64,000 bases of DNA from JACKCD01 sp041390905 (GCA_041390905.1 JAWKPA010000012.1:186001-250000), one strand, 5' to 3'; shown: positions 17,199-25,692, counted from the first letter of the stretch. The notes: generated from the letters alone by a model not told the origin. Numbers and translations: made by a program.

Positions 17199-17638
17199 TT
17201 AAGTTCTTTTTAAATAGTAGTAGCTAGTAGGGGCTGTGGATTTGTGGAGAACTTTTTTATTGCCCATATACGCCGCTGATTTTCCCTTTTACTGAAATTT
17301 CACCCTACATATGCTGGTGCTGTATGTGTTGCCCTTGTGGACAATGGTGGGGAGAAGCGGAAACTTCGTTTTTGGCTTGTTTTTTTACTTGTTTCCACGC
17401 CGCTTGCATATCTGGGAGAGTGTTTCTTACCACCCCCCCATATGTGGGATTGCTATTGTTGAACACGAATTTTTTCTATGTCAACCTTTTCCACAAATAG
17501 CAAGGGTTTTCCACAACTTTATGATAGTTATCCACAGATTCGGTGAGGTGGATCAAAAAAACGGCCGTTTCTGGTGAAAAACGGCCGTTTGGCTACAGTC
17601 TCACACCCCAAAATGTGGGGTTACTGATAGCAAATCTG
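17199..17638. other. oriC: Putative chromosomal replication origin (oriC) beside dnaA
   Basis: No gene lies in this stretch next to the dnaA stop. DnaA-box-like 9-mers cluster here. TTATCCACA, the perfect consensus, is at 17528-17536. TTTTCCACA is at 17487-17495 and 17507-17515. On the other strand there are TGTGGATTT (17235), TGTGGAGAA (17243) and TGTGGACAA (17336). The T/A-rich stretch at 17199-17230 (AAGTTCTTTTTAAATAGTAG) could be the unwinding element. Two ACGGCCGT copies 20 bases apart lie at 17561 and 17581. Three imperfect CACCCC-CATATG-GGGG palindromes are also present. Box clusters next to dnaA mark origins in many bacteria. Confidence 0.7.
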
Positions 17639-19027
17639 CTAGGAATCGTATAGATTTGCCTTTATTTCCAGCAGTTCGCGCCTGGTAATGGCATCTGTTT
17701 CCATTAGCGAAGCGATCTTTTCCACACCATAAAGAATGGTGGTGTGATCGCGGTTGCCCATGTGGGTGCCAATTTGTGGCAACGAGGCTTCAGTTTCGGT
17801 ACGCGCCAAATACATGGCAATTTGACGGGGAAGAGAGACGGTACGGCTGCGGCTGGAGCCGCACAAAGCTTCGCTGGTGACGTTATAATAGATGCTAACG
17901 GCCGTTATTACCTGTTCCACTGTTACTTTATCTGGCTTGCGAATGAGGTCAGCTAGTGCCATGTTAACCAGCGTATTATCAATAACCGAGCCTTGCAGTT
18001 GTGCGTAAGCCGATACCTTGTTCAATGCTCCTTCCAACTCACGAATGTTGTTGCGAATGTGATGGGCAATCGTTTCCAGCACGTGATCCGGCACATAGAC
18101 CCCTAGTTCTTCCGCTTTGGCCTGCAAAATGGCCTTTCGAGTTTCCAAATCTGGCAGTTGCACATCTGCCATTAGCCCCCACTCAAAGCGGGATTGCAAC
18201 CGTTCTTCCAGTGTCACCATTGCCTTGGGTGGCCGGTCACTGGAGATGACCACTTGTTTGCCACGGCTGTGCAGGTCGTTGAAGGTGTGGAATAACTCTT
18301 CCTGTGTACTTTCCTTTCCAGCGATAAATTGGATGTCGTCAATCATCAGCACGTCAGGGGAGCGATATCGTTCGCGGAAGGCCGTCATTTGTTTAGTGCG
18401 GATGGAAAGCACCAGGTCGTTGGTAAAGGTTTCGGAGGAGATGTAGCAAATTTGTTTGCCCATTTCCAAACATTTGTGTCCGATGGCATGGAGCAAATGG
18501 GTTTTGCCCAGCCCCACACCGCCGTAGATAAAAAGCGGGTTGTAGGTTTGGCCGGGATTTTCCGCTACGGAGAGGGCTGCCGCATGTGCCAAGCGGTTGC
18601 TGGTGCCGACGACAAAGCTGGCAAAGGTAAACCGCTGGTTGAGCAGGTTTTCGGTACCAATCAGGGGAGCAAGGGTGCTATTTTGCGCGGGGGAAGGCAC
18701 AACGGAAACGGCCGTTGTTGATCTATCTATTCCCGTTGGTACGGGGGTAGAAATAAGCTCGTCAGACCAGACAACAAACCGCAACTGCGGCCGTTGCCCA
18801 AGAATGGCGGCTAATGTTCGTAAAATAGTGTCGTAAAGACGATTCTCTAACCAATCTTTGGCATAATCATTGCGCACACCAATGACAAATTCATTGGCTT
18901 CGCCAGCAATCAACCGCGCATCTTTCAGCCACGTGTTAAACGTGGCCTTTGTCATTTGCAGCTCTAATTCGCCAATGGTTGCTTTCCAAGCAGTTTCTGG
19001 TGACATACGATCCAATACCTCGCCCAA
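17639..19027 (-). CDS. dnaA: Chromosomal replication initiator DnaA
   Basis: The 462-residue protein has all DnaA domains. An N-terminal oligomerisation domain (AWKATIGELELQMTKATFNTW) is followed by a variable linker (about 90-125). The AAA+ ATPase has Walker A GGVGLGKTH at 169-177, Walker B VLMIDDIQF at 226-234 and the sensor region RLQSRFEWGL. The C-terminal helix-turn-helix carries the signature MGNRDHTTILYGVEKI, which reads DnaA boxes. A downstream ATG at 19006 (MSPETAW) would match the usual family start more closely, so the first seven residues are uncertain. No dnaN follows, unlike the classic order. The box cluster lies just past the 3' end of the gene rather than ahead of it. Confidence 0.96.
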   Translation of the reverse strand: MGEVLDRMSPETAWKATIGELELQMTKATFNTWLKDARLIAGEANEFVIGVRNDYAKDWLENRLYDTILRTLAAILGQRPQLRFVVWSDELISTPVPTGIDRSTTAVSVVPSPAQNSTLAPLIGTENLLNQRFTFASFVVGTSNRLAHAAALSVAENPGQTYNPLFIYGGVGLGKTHLLHAIGHKCLEMGKQICYISSETFTNDLVLSIRTKQMTAFRERYRSPDVLMIDDIQFIAGKESTQEELFHTFNDLHSRGKQVVISSDRPPKAMVTLEERLQSRFEWGLMADVQLPDLETRKAILQAKAEELGVYVPDHVLETIAHHIRNNIRELEGALNKVSAYAQLQGSVIDNTLVNMALADLIRKPDKVTVEQVITAVSIYYNVTSEALCGSSRSRTVSLPRQIAMYLARTETEASLPQIGTHMGNRDHTTILYGVEKIASLMETDAITRRELLEIKANLYDS

Positions 19028-19792
19028 ACTAGATCAGACAGACGCAATCTAACAAACGTTTAGAAAACGTGCTACACCGATAATGATATTGATGGTCCGG
19101 GGTACATCAAACCGTTGCCGCTTGATTGGACTTTTCTTCTTAAACAATAAATACCTTGCAAGAACGTGGCGATTTGACACGAAGGGTACAGTCTGGACTC
19201 CCTTGTCTGTTTAATGCACTTAACGAAATTGTTCAGTGCCTGAACTTTCTCATCGTGATGAGAAATCTCTGTTCCCTGTCCTGTTCTTCCCTAGCAAATG
19301 TAGAACAATTTGTTGTTCTACTCTGTACACTCACGTTTTTCCAAACTATGTCAAATGGTTTCGTAAGTGACAACGGCCTTTGCATTCTAGCAAATTGCGG
19401 GGTGTGGGGCAATGCCATTTAGGAGATTTCTCCCTTAAAAGGTTATCCAATTTCCAATTAATGAGATGTTATGAAAGAGAAATTTTTAAGGTATTATGTT
19501 AACCCATGACCGGTAGCCCTATTTGTAGGTTGATAAACGGCCGTTAAACCCGCATATATGGGGGTGTGGCGACATAATACAAATGAAAGCGAAACAGCAT
19601 CTGCTCTAGTACTCCCTGAAAAGCCAGCGTGCGGCCACTCTGTTGGCGATGAATTTTGGCATTAGTTCTTGTCATAACTTACAATAGGTCATGGAATTGT
19701 GAGTCAGTTGCTAACAAAAAACAATTCACCCTGAATTATGGATATAAATTTTTGCTATTCAGAAAATCTCAAGTAAACTTAACAACAGGTGC
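19028..19792. other. Long non-coding divergent region between dnaA and spoVS
   Basis: About 765 AT-rich bases with no convincing ORF. It should hold the dnaA promoter (minus strand), which I cannot place exactly. Structure seen: TAGAACAATTTGTTGTTCTA at 19301-19320 (8-base arms, operator-like); GGAGATTTCTCC at 19422-19433; AACCCGCATATATGGGGGTG at 19547-19566, resembling the palindromes near oriC; and one ACGGCCGT near 19538. It may be part of a bipartite origin. Confidence 0.5.
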
Positions 19793-19822
19793 TTGACAAA
19801 AAACTTGAGTATTGTCTAGAAT
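19793..19822 (+). promoter_or_regulatory. Sigma-70-type promoter for spoVS
   Basis: TTGACA (19793-19798) and TAGAAT (19817-19822) are 18 bases apart, about 60 bases ahead of the spoVS start. This is one of the clearest consensus promoters in the window. Confidence 0.7.
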
Positions 19823-19883
19823 TACCATTTATCTTGAGAATTCATTGGCTCAATACATAATTGGACAACTTGGAGGCCCAAAT

Positions 19884-20144
19884 ATGAATGTAATAAAAGT
19901 CTCTGCCCGGTCGCGTACTGCTGCTGTTGCGGGCGCAATTGCCGGGGTTATCCGCGAAGTTAACCGGGCGGAAGTACAGGCGATTGGTGCTGGTGCTGTT
20001 AACCAAGCGTTGAAAGCGATTGTTATTGCGAAAGGGTATCTGCAGGAAGAAGGCGTTGAAGTTGTTTGCGACCCTGAGTTTGTTGATGTTGCTATAGATG
20101 GTCAAGAGCGGACAGCGATTCGGCTTGTAGTATCCCCGCGCTAA
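19884..20144 (+). CDS. spoVS: Stage V sporulation protein S (SpoVS/Alba-fold)
   Basis: The 86-residue protein MNVIKVSARSRTAAVAGAIA to TAIRLVVSPR matches SpoVS over its full length, including AEVQAIGAGAVNQALKAIVI and the IDGQERTAI ending. The start at 19884 has GGAGG 7 bases ahead; the longer in-frame extension upstream is not supported. SpoVS has an Alba-like fold, affects septation and spore coat steps in Bacillus, and is also common in non-sporulating Chloroflexota, Deinococcus and others, where it may bind nucleic acid. It has its own promoter and terminator, so it is a monocistronic gene next to dnaA and the origin. Confidence 0.95.
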   Translation: MNVIKVSARSRTAAVAGAIAGVIREVNRAEVQAIGAGAVNQALKAIVIAKGYLQEEGVEVVCDPEFVDVAIDGQERTAIRLVVSPR

Positions 20145-20232
20145 AATTTCGGTTGTGCCAAAACGGCCGTTTTCTCTTTAATCGCCTGGGATAAAAAAGA
20201 GAGGGTGGTTGTGGCCTGGTCATAGAAAGCAG

Positions 20233-20262
20233 AAAGGTACGGATTTTCCGTACCTTTTTTGT
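20233..20262 (+). terminator. Intrinsic terminator after spoVS
   Basis: AAAGGTACGGA (20233-20243) pairs with TCCGTACCTTT (20247-20257) around TTT, followed by more T. It is a textbook 11-bp stem. Confidence 0.9.
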
Positions 20263-20311
20263 TTTACAGGCAAGCTGCTTGTACAAAAACGTTTGGGAGA
20301 TGGAGCAAAAT

Positions 20312-21028
20312 ATGTTTGAACCAAGTGCTTTTTTTAATTTAGACGATGCCCTTGTGGCTTCCTTTTTTGAGCAATGCCGCTACGTATGGGAGGCGATTGC
20401 CCACATTGAAGCGCATGTAGCGCGGCTGGTGGGGGATGAGCAGCAGATTTTGGGCGAAGTGATGCCGGGTGCTTATTTGGGAAAACGGCCGTTATTTATC
20501 GCCCCCACTGCCATCATTGAGCCTGGTGCCTATGTTCATGGTCCGGCCTATATTGGCGAAGGGTGCGTGGTGCGTCACGGGGCTTTTGTGCGTGAAAATG
20601 TGATCATGCTGCCGGGCAGCGTACTGGGTCATGCCAGCGAAGCTAAAAACAGTCTCTTTTTACCCCATGCCCATGCCCCACACTTTAACTACGTTGGCGA
20701 CTCTATTCTGGGGCATCGGGTTAACCTGGGTGCGGGTACCAAGCTGAGCAATTTGGGGATTTTGAGTGAGAAGGACAAGCTGACAGGAAAACGGCCGTCT
20801 ATCAAGCTGGAAGTGGACGGCGAAACCTATGACACAGGGTTAGCCAAAATGGGAGCCATTTTGGGCGACGACGCACAGACTGGCTGTAACGCAGTTCTCA
20901 ACCCCGGCTGCGTCATTGGCGCACGCACGCTGATTTACGGCACGGTTAGCTTGCGTAAAGGCTACCACCTGCCCGACAGCATCATCAAACTGCGCCAAAC
21001 CGTGCGCCGCATTGACCGCCTGGAGTAG
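20312..21028 (+). CDS. Left-handed beta-helix (hexapeptide) acyl/nucleotidyltransferase-like protein
   Basis: After a helical N-terminus (MFEPSAFFNLDDALVASFFE) the protein shows the hexapeptide rhythm of left-handed beta-helix enzymes: IEPGAYVHGPAYIGEGCVVR, AFVRENVIMLPGSVLGHASE, VGDSILGHRVNLGAGTKLSN and MGAILGDDAQTGCNAVLNPG. This is close to the C-terminal acetyltransferase part of GlmU-like or sugar-1-phosphate nucleotidyltransferases, but without the N-terminal nucleotidyltransferase. A role in acylating a nucleotide sugar is likely; the substrate is unknown. The start at 20312 has GGAG 6 bases ahead; in-frame TTG 20279 and ATG 20300 lack good spacing. Length is 238 residues. It is convergent with the CinA-like fusion. 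Confidence 0.8.
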   Translation: MFEPSAFFNLDDALVASFFEQCRYVWEAIAHIEAHVARLVGDEQQILGEVMPGAYLGKRPLFIAPTAIIEPGAYVHGPAYIGEGCVVRHGAFVRENVIMLPGSVLGHASEAKNSLFLPHAHAPHFNYVGDSILGHRVNLGAGTKLSNLGILSEKDKLTGKRPSIKLEVDGETYDTGLAKMGAILGDDAQTGCNAVLNPGCVIGARTLIYGTVSLRKGYHLPDSIIKLRQTVRRIDRLE

Positions 21029-21094
21029 CCGTTTTGCGGAAAACTGGAGCCAACAAATCCACACCCTACTCCCCACACCCCACATGGCTCAGTG

Positions 21095-22252
21095 TCATCG
21101 GCTGCCTTTCTTCCCCGCCTTACGCAAATCAGTTGATGAGATGTCCAGGCGGAATTTGTTGGCCGGTATGCCTTTGAATAGGTGGGTGTAGCCGGCCGGA
21201 ATGGACAGGTCGTGGCAGGAATGAAAGAACCCGTGATGGTCTATGCGGCCGGCCACCAAAAAATCGCAGCCTAGCTCAGTTAGCTCAGCCAAGGCTGCGT
21301 GCAGCCCTTCTAGGGTGTCATTATAAAAGCGGGGCTGCAAAATGCGGACGGCGGTATCGTAGCCGACGACAAAGGTAGTGCCGGGGAATAGTCTGGCCTT
21401 TTCCAAAAACGTGGGGGCACTGGTGACATAAATTGGGTAGCGGCCGGCAAACTGCGCCAGCCGATCCAGAATAACGGCGTGGGGCAGCGGGGGCTTGTCG
21501 GCATTAATGGCGGGTAGCTCAAAAGCAACAGGATGGCCGATGAGTTCCTCGGCTACCTGTGCCAGGGCGATATGGCCGTCGTGCAGGGGGTTGAAGGAGC
21601 CGGAAAGCACTACGCGGGGATTAACACCGTTGTCGCGGATGCGGCCATCGGCATAAACGCCAAAAAAGGAAATTTCCCGGTTGAGCAGTTGGTCAATGGC
21701 TGTAGTGAACTCATAAACGGCCGTTTCCACCCGATCCCCTTCCTTCCACACAATCGGTACCGGCACCACCCCACACGCCTGCGCCAGCAAATTCAGCAGC
21801 ATCTGGCTCACCACCGCTTCCTCACCCGCCCTATCCCGCGCCCCCTTGTCCAGGTACAAGTTCACACACGTCACCGATTCAAGCTGCCACAGTGCCATGT
21901 AAGCGCGATGCTCCCCCTTTTTGGGCCGATTGGTGGCAATGGTAGCCGTACAAGCCAGCCCCAGCACCGGCCGGCCCTCATTCTCAAGCTGCCGCGCCCG
22001 CGTAAACGCCCGCCCCGCCAAAAAGTTAGCCGCCTGGGCATCTACATATTTGGGCGGCACATACCCCAAAAAATCATTGAAGGCTGTGTAACTATAGGGA
22101 ACCACCGCTTCCAGCAGTGTTTCAGATGCACCACCCACTCCCAATAAATCAGCCAACGCCTGGCTCCCCGCCCCGGCCGTCACAAAAACGAGGCGCGGCG
22201 GCGTTTGGTGAATGGCCTCAATCATCGAATATAAAGCGTCATCCATGAGCAA
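21095..22252 (-). CDS. CinA/PncC-like domain fused to NMN-adenylyltransferase-like domain
   Basis: Residues 1-190 resemble the CinA C-terminal (PncC) family: VFVTAGAGSQALADLLGVGG, then LEAVVPYS and GLACTATIATNRPKKGEH, the usual phosphate and substrate loop region. Residues 210-385 form a nucleotidylyltransferase domain with SGSFNPLHDGH (217-227, the HxGH class motif) and ISSTDLR near the end, as in NadD/NMNAT enzymes. PncC converts NMN to NaMN and NadD adenylates NaMN, so a two-step pyridine nucleotide salvage enzyme is a sensible inference. The canonical PncC serine and YSN motifs are not obvious, so the first activity may be altered or lost. No other NAD gene is adjacent. Confidence 0.8.
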   Translation of the reverse strand: MLMDDALYSMIEAIHQTPPRLVFVTAGAGSQALADLLGVGGASETLLEAVVPYSYTAFNDFLGYVPPKYVDAQAANFLAGRAFTRARQLENEGRPVLGLACTATIATNRPKKGEHRAYMALWQLESVTCVNLYLDKGARDRAGEEAVVSQMLLNLLAQACGVVPVPIVWKEGDRVETAVYEFTTAIDQLLNREISFFGVYADGRIRDNGVNPRVVLSGSFNPLHDGHIALAQVAEELIGHPVAFELPAINADKPPLPHAVILDRLAQFAGRYPIYVTSAPTFLEKARLFPGTTFVVGYDTAVRILQPRFYNDTLEGLHAALAELTELGCDFLVAGRIDHHGFFHSCHDLSIPAGYTHLFKGIPANKFRLDISSTDLRKAGKKGSR

Positions 22253-22267
22253 AAAAGATAAATCCTA

Positions 22268-22430
22268 TAGGGCAATTTTGTTGAAGATTGACCATATTTA
22301 ATCGGGTAAAAGCAGAGATTGGGAGATTAAGAAACTGGGAGACTAACCACAACTAATCCCTCAATTTCCCAGTCTCTCAATCTCAATGTGCATTTACCCT
22401 ATTTTGCAAACAGCCAACAAAATTGCCCTA
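22268..22430. repeat. 163-bp nested inverted repeat between two minus-strand genes
   Basis: TAGGGCAATTTTGTTG (22268-22283) is perfectly inverted at 22415-22430. Inside, GGGTAAA near 22303 faces TTTACCC near 22393, and iterated GAGATTGGGAGATTAAG faces CCCAGTCTCTCAATCTC. The right end overlaps the stop codon of the S9 peptidase gene. It combines long perfect ends with the iterated-word core seen elsewhere. Confidence 0.75.
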
Positions 22431-24377
22431 CAGATTGACAATCTCCACTGGCTCAACTGGGGCTGCCAGTTCAAAACCAAATACTCTGCCATAAAAATAT
22501 AGCTCTGCTTCCAAAGATCGCTTGATATTTTCTGCCCGGCGGAAACCATGCTGCTCTCCTTCAAAGGGCAGGTAGGCTACTGGAATTCCTTTTGCTTGCA
22601 GAGCCGCAAACATCATTTCCGCCTGATTAGGCGGTACTACCTTGTCTTCCAGACCCTGAAACAGAATCAAGGGACAGTTAAGCTGATCGATGTAGTGAAT
22701 AGGCGACCGCTGGCGGTATTTTTCTTTCTCGGCCGGATAAGCCCCAATCAAGCTGTCGAGATAGCGTGACTCAAATTTGTGCGTTTCGAGGGCCATTGCT
22801 TCCATGTCGCTAATGCCAAAATGGCTGGCCCCCGCGCTAAACAAATCGTGGAAGGTGAGGGCGCAGAGGGTGGTATAGCCGCCAGCACTGCCGCCGCGAA
22901 TGGCAAGCCGTTGGCCGTCGGCCAAACCTTGGGCGACCAGGTAGCGGGCGGCGTTGGCACAATCTACCACATCTACGATTCCCCACGTGCCATTAAGCCG
23001 CTGCCGGTAGTCGCGCCCATAGCCAGTGCTGCCACCGTAGTTAACATCCACAATGCCAATGCCCCGGCTAGTCCAATATTGGATGCCCAATGACAGCCCG
23101 GCTGAGGTGGCACTGGTTGGTCCACCGTGGCTTAGAACAAGCAGCGGTGGCTTTTCATTGTCTGGTGCGATGTAGTTTTTGTTTTTGGGTGGGTAGAAAT
23201 AGGCGTGGGCAGTCAGACCATCGGCTGTGGGGAATTCGATGGGTTGGGCGATGGCGATGTAGTCGGGGTCAATGGCGAGCTTGCTGGCCTGGGCCAGCAA
23301 CGTTTGTTCGCCCGTTGCCAAATCGAGGCAGACGATGGCGGCCGCAGCGGTGGCGGAACCGCCAAGATAGATGAGCCTGTTGTTGGTGATGTGGATATTG
23401 GAACCAACGTAGGGTAAATCGAAGGGGGTAAGCTGGCGGCTGGTTATATCCAGGCTGGCAATGCTGCTGCTGCCGTTTTGCGTGTACCAGCAGATGAGGG
23501 TGTTGGCGTCGGCAAAATCGTAGGTAGATTGCCCAAAAGCCCACTGCGGTTGACCAAATTCAGCAGCCATAGGGTAGATGGGTTCCTCATTTGTGCCATC
23601 CCAGCGATAGAGATTCCACCAATTGCTGCGGTCGCTGATGTAGTAGAGAGTACCATCGGGCGACCAGCGGGGCTGGAAGATGGACTCGTCTTTGCCGCCA
23701 GCAATTTGCTGGGCATTGCTCAGGGTGTGGTTGCCTTCTGCGTCTATGCCCAGGTCGGCTAGCCATAGGTCGGTGCCGTCCCAGGGCATGTTGGGGTGGT
23801 TCCAGGTGAGCCAGGCAAGCTGTTTTCCGTTGGGGCTGATGGTGGGGGATGAGTAGAAGTCGTTGCCGCTGGCGAGAATGGTGCCGTCGTCGTGGCCGTC
23901 TAGCCGCAGGCTGATGAGGCTGTTTGTGGCTTCGGCGGGTGCTTGGCGGTGGTCTTCGCGGATGCAGAGCAAACGGCCGTTTCTGCCATCCATTACCCCA
24001 TCAGCAAAACGAATCGCTCCGGCTCCCCAATCTGGCGTTACCGGTTCGGGTATGCCTCCCGGCTGCTGACGATACAGCCGCTGGTCGGCAAAGTTGGCAA
24101 AAATGACGTTGCCATAGTGAACCGTGTAGGAGCCGCCGCCATATTCATGAACGCGGGTACGGGCATTAAATGGTGCTGGTGTTAGGTCAACACGCCCGCC
24201 GGCCGCTGTCCACTTAACAACTACATAGCGTCCCCCTTCAGTCGGCCGGCCCTCTGTCCAGTACACAGCGTCACCATCTACCACAAGCTGCCCCAGGCTA
24301 ATGGTGCCGCCAACCAGTAAATCTGCCGTAATAGGTGAATCCCAGGAACCATAAGGTGCAATTTTTTTGTTGCTCAT
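22428..24377 (-). CDS. S9 family prolyl oligopeptidase-like serine peptidase
   Basis: The 649-residue protein has an N-terminal beta-propeller (many WSPDG-like blades, for example FQPRWSPDGTLYYISDRS and SPTISPNGKQLAWL) and a C-terminal alpha/beta-hydrolase peptidase. The catalytic serine is in RGGSAGGYTTL, the aspartate probably in GLEDKVVPP and the histidine in EGEQHGFR. GGSTGYGRDYRQRLNGTWG is typical of dipeptidyl or acylaminoacyl peptidases. No signal peptide is present (MSNKKIAPYGSWDSPI), so it is cytosolic and likely degrades small peptides. The stop overlaps the inverted repeat on its right flank. It is divergent from the sugar kinase gene across a 260-base gap. Confidence 0.92.
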   Translation of the reverse strand: MSNKKIAPYGSWDSPITADLLVGGTISLGQLVVDGDAVYWTEGRPTEGGRYVVVKWTAAGGRVDLTPAPFNARTRVHEYGGGSYTVHYGNVIFANFADQRLYRQQPGGIPEPVTPDWGAGAIRFADGVMDGRNGRLLCIREDHRQAPAEATNSLISLRLDGHDDGTILASGNDFYSSPTISPNGKQLAWLTWNHPNMPWDGTDLWLADLGIDAEGNHTLSNAQQIAGGKDESIFQPRWSPDGTLYYISDRSNWWNLYRWDGTNEEPIYPMAAEFGQPQWAFGQSTYDFADANTLICWYTQNGSSSIASLDITSRQLTPFDLPYVGSNIHITNNRLIYLGGSATAAAAIVCLDLATGEQTLLAQASKLAIDPDYIAIAQPIEFPTADGLTAHAYFYPPKNKNYIAPDNEKPPLLVLSHGGPTSATSAGLSLGIQYWTSRGIGIVDVNYGGSTGYGRDYRQRLNGTWGIVDVVDCANAARYLVAQGLADGQRLAIRGGSAGGYTTLCALTFHDLFSAGASHFGISDMEAMALETHKFESRYLDSLIGAYPAEKEKYRQRSPIHYIDQLNCPLILFQGLEDKVVPPNQAEMMFAALQAKGIPVAYLPFEGEQHGFRRAENIKRSLEAELYFYGRVFGFELAAPVEPVEIVNL

Positions 24378-24581
24378 AGGCTGATCATAAACGGGATTGT
24401 CCGTTTCGCCAATGGTTTAAAATCGTAAGCACTGTTGTGATTGTTTTCCACCATAATATCAGTAATGGTTTGCTTTGGCAGATTAATTGTAACCCTTTCT
24501 AACACAACCAACCCTCTTTTGCTCTTGCGCTGCTGCGCTACTGCTAACGCCGAACGTACTGTAGGCTGCGCCAAGAGCCAT

Positions 24582-24612
24582 AAAAACCACTCCACGCGAG
24601 TGGTTTTTTCTT
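24582..24612. terminator. Bidirectional terminator-like hairpin upstream of the PfkB kinase
   Basis: AAAAACCACT (24582-24591) pairs with AGTGGTTTTT (24599-24608) around CCACGCG, with T on the right and A on the left. The surrounding gap (24378-24640) has no convincing gene; a second small hairpin, AAACGG/CCGTTT, lies near 24390. Confidence 0.7.
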
Positions 24613-24640
24613 TGGGGGCAGAATCGGATATTATTTTCTC

Positions 24641-25630
24641 ATGACAAATTACGATGTGGTGACGATTGGGGAAACAATGCTGCGGCTGACGCCGCCCAAC
24701 TTTTTGCGGCTGGGGCAAACCAAAAGTTTGGATGTGGAGGTAGGGGGCAGTGAGTCAAATACGGCCGTTGGGTTGGCAAGGCTGGGGGCGAAAGTGGCGT
24801 GGCTGTCCCGTTTGCCGTGTAATCCGCTGGGGAAAGTCGTCACGCAAACGCTCACCGGTTATGGGGTTGATACGAGCCACGTGCAATGGTCGGACAGCGA
24901 CCGGCTGGGGCTGTATTTTTATGAGGAGGGAGTGGCACCACGCGGCAGCCGGGTTATTTATGACCGGGCTGCATCGGCGTTAAGCCAAATGACCCCAGCG
25001 CATTTGCCGGAAGATATGTTTCAGCCGGGGCGGGCGCGACTGTTGCACCTGACGGGAATTACCCCGGCACTGAGCGCGAATGTGGCGCAAATGCTGCAAA
25101 GAGCGGCGGCATTGGCAAAACAGGCGGGCTGGCTGTTGAGCTTTGATGTGAATTACCGGGGCAAATTATGGTCAACGGCGGCGGCACGGGCAGGCTGTGC
25201 GCCGTTTGTGGCAACGGCCGATATTTTGTTTATGCCGCTGCGAGATGCGGTGGCGATTTATGGGGTGGTGGGGGATGCAGAAACGGCCGTTTCTCAACTC
25301 CACCACACATTCCCCCACGCCACCATTGTTTTAACCCTGGGCAAAGAGGGTGCCATTGGTTGTGAGGCAAGCAGCGGCCAGATCATGCGGCAACCAGCTT
25401 TTCCAGCGGCGGGAGAAATCGGCCGTTTGGGTGGTGGGGATGCGTTTACGGCCGGCTTCCTCTACGGTTATCTCTATGCCAACGACGATCCCTTAGCCAA
25501 CGCTTTGCGCTGGGGAACCGCCACCGCCGCCATTAAATACACCATCCCCGGTGACATGCCCCTCATCGAAAAAAGCGAAGTCGAAGCCCTGCTTACTTCC
25601 AATGGATCTGGACACAGCCTCAGCCGCTAA
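24641..25630 (+). CDS. kdgK: PfkB family carbohydrate kinase, likely 2-keto-3-deoxygluconate kinase
   Basis: The 329-residue protein opens TIGETMLRLTPP and has VGGSESNTAVGLARLGAKVA, the first PfkB signature, and LGGGDAFTAGFLYGY, the second signature with the catalytic aspartate. SFDVNYRGKLW is typical of KDG kinases, which use ATP to phosphorylate 2-keto-3-deoxygluconate for the Entner-Doudoroff route. Ribokinase or fructokinase activity is possible because specificity cannot be read securely. One odd point is GGGD in place of the usual GAGD at the active site. No KDPG aldolase gene is adjacent. The gene ends in a shared hairpin with the convergent MFS gene. Confidence 0.85.
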   Translation: MTNYDVVTIGETMLRLTPPNFLRLGQTKSLDVEVGGSESNTAVGLARLGAKVAWLSRLPCNPLGKVVTQTLTGYGVDTSHVQWSDSDRLGLYFYEEGVAPRGSRVIYDRAASALSQMTPAHLPEDMFQPGRARLLHLTGITPALSANVAQMLQRAAALAKQAGWLLSFDVNYRGKLWSTAAARAGCAPFVATADILFMPLRDAVAIYGVVGDAETAVSQLHHTFPHATIVLTLGKEGAIGCEASSGQIMRQPAFPAAGEIGRLGGGDAFTAGFLYGYLYANDDPLANALRWGTATAAIKYTIPGDMPLIEKSEVEALLTSNGSGHSLSR

Positions 25631-25658
25631 CCAATAACCGATGCAGGGAAGTTACGGA

Positions 25659-25692
25659 AGAAGTTCAACTTCTCAGAAGAAGTTGAACTTCT
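25659..25692. repeat. AAGTTCAACTT hairpin repeat, copy 1
   Basis: AGAAGTTCAACTTCT (25659-25673) and its exact complement (25678-25692) form a 15-bp stem with loop CAGA. The same 34 bases occur at 56082-56115. It sits between the convergent kdgK and MFS genes, where a two-way terminator would be useful. Confidence 0.85.

Noticed and set aside
24374..24718. Minus-strand ORF of 114 codons between S9 peptidase and kdgK
   Set aside because: It overlaps the kdgK start and crosses a terminator hairpin; no family similarity seen.
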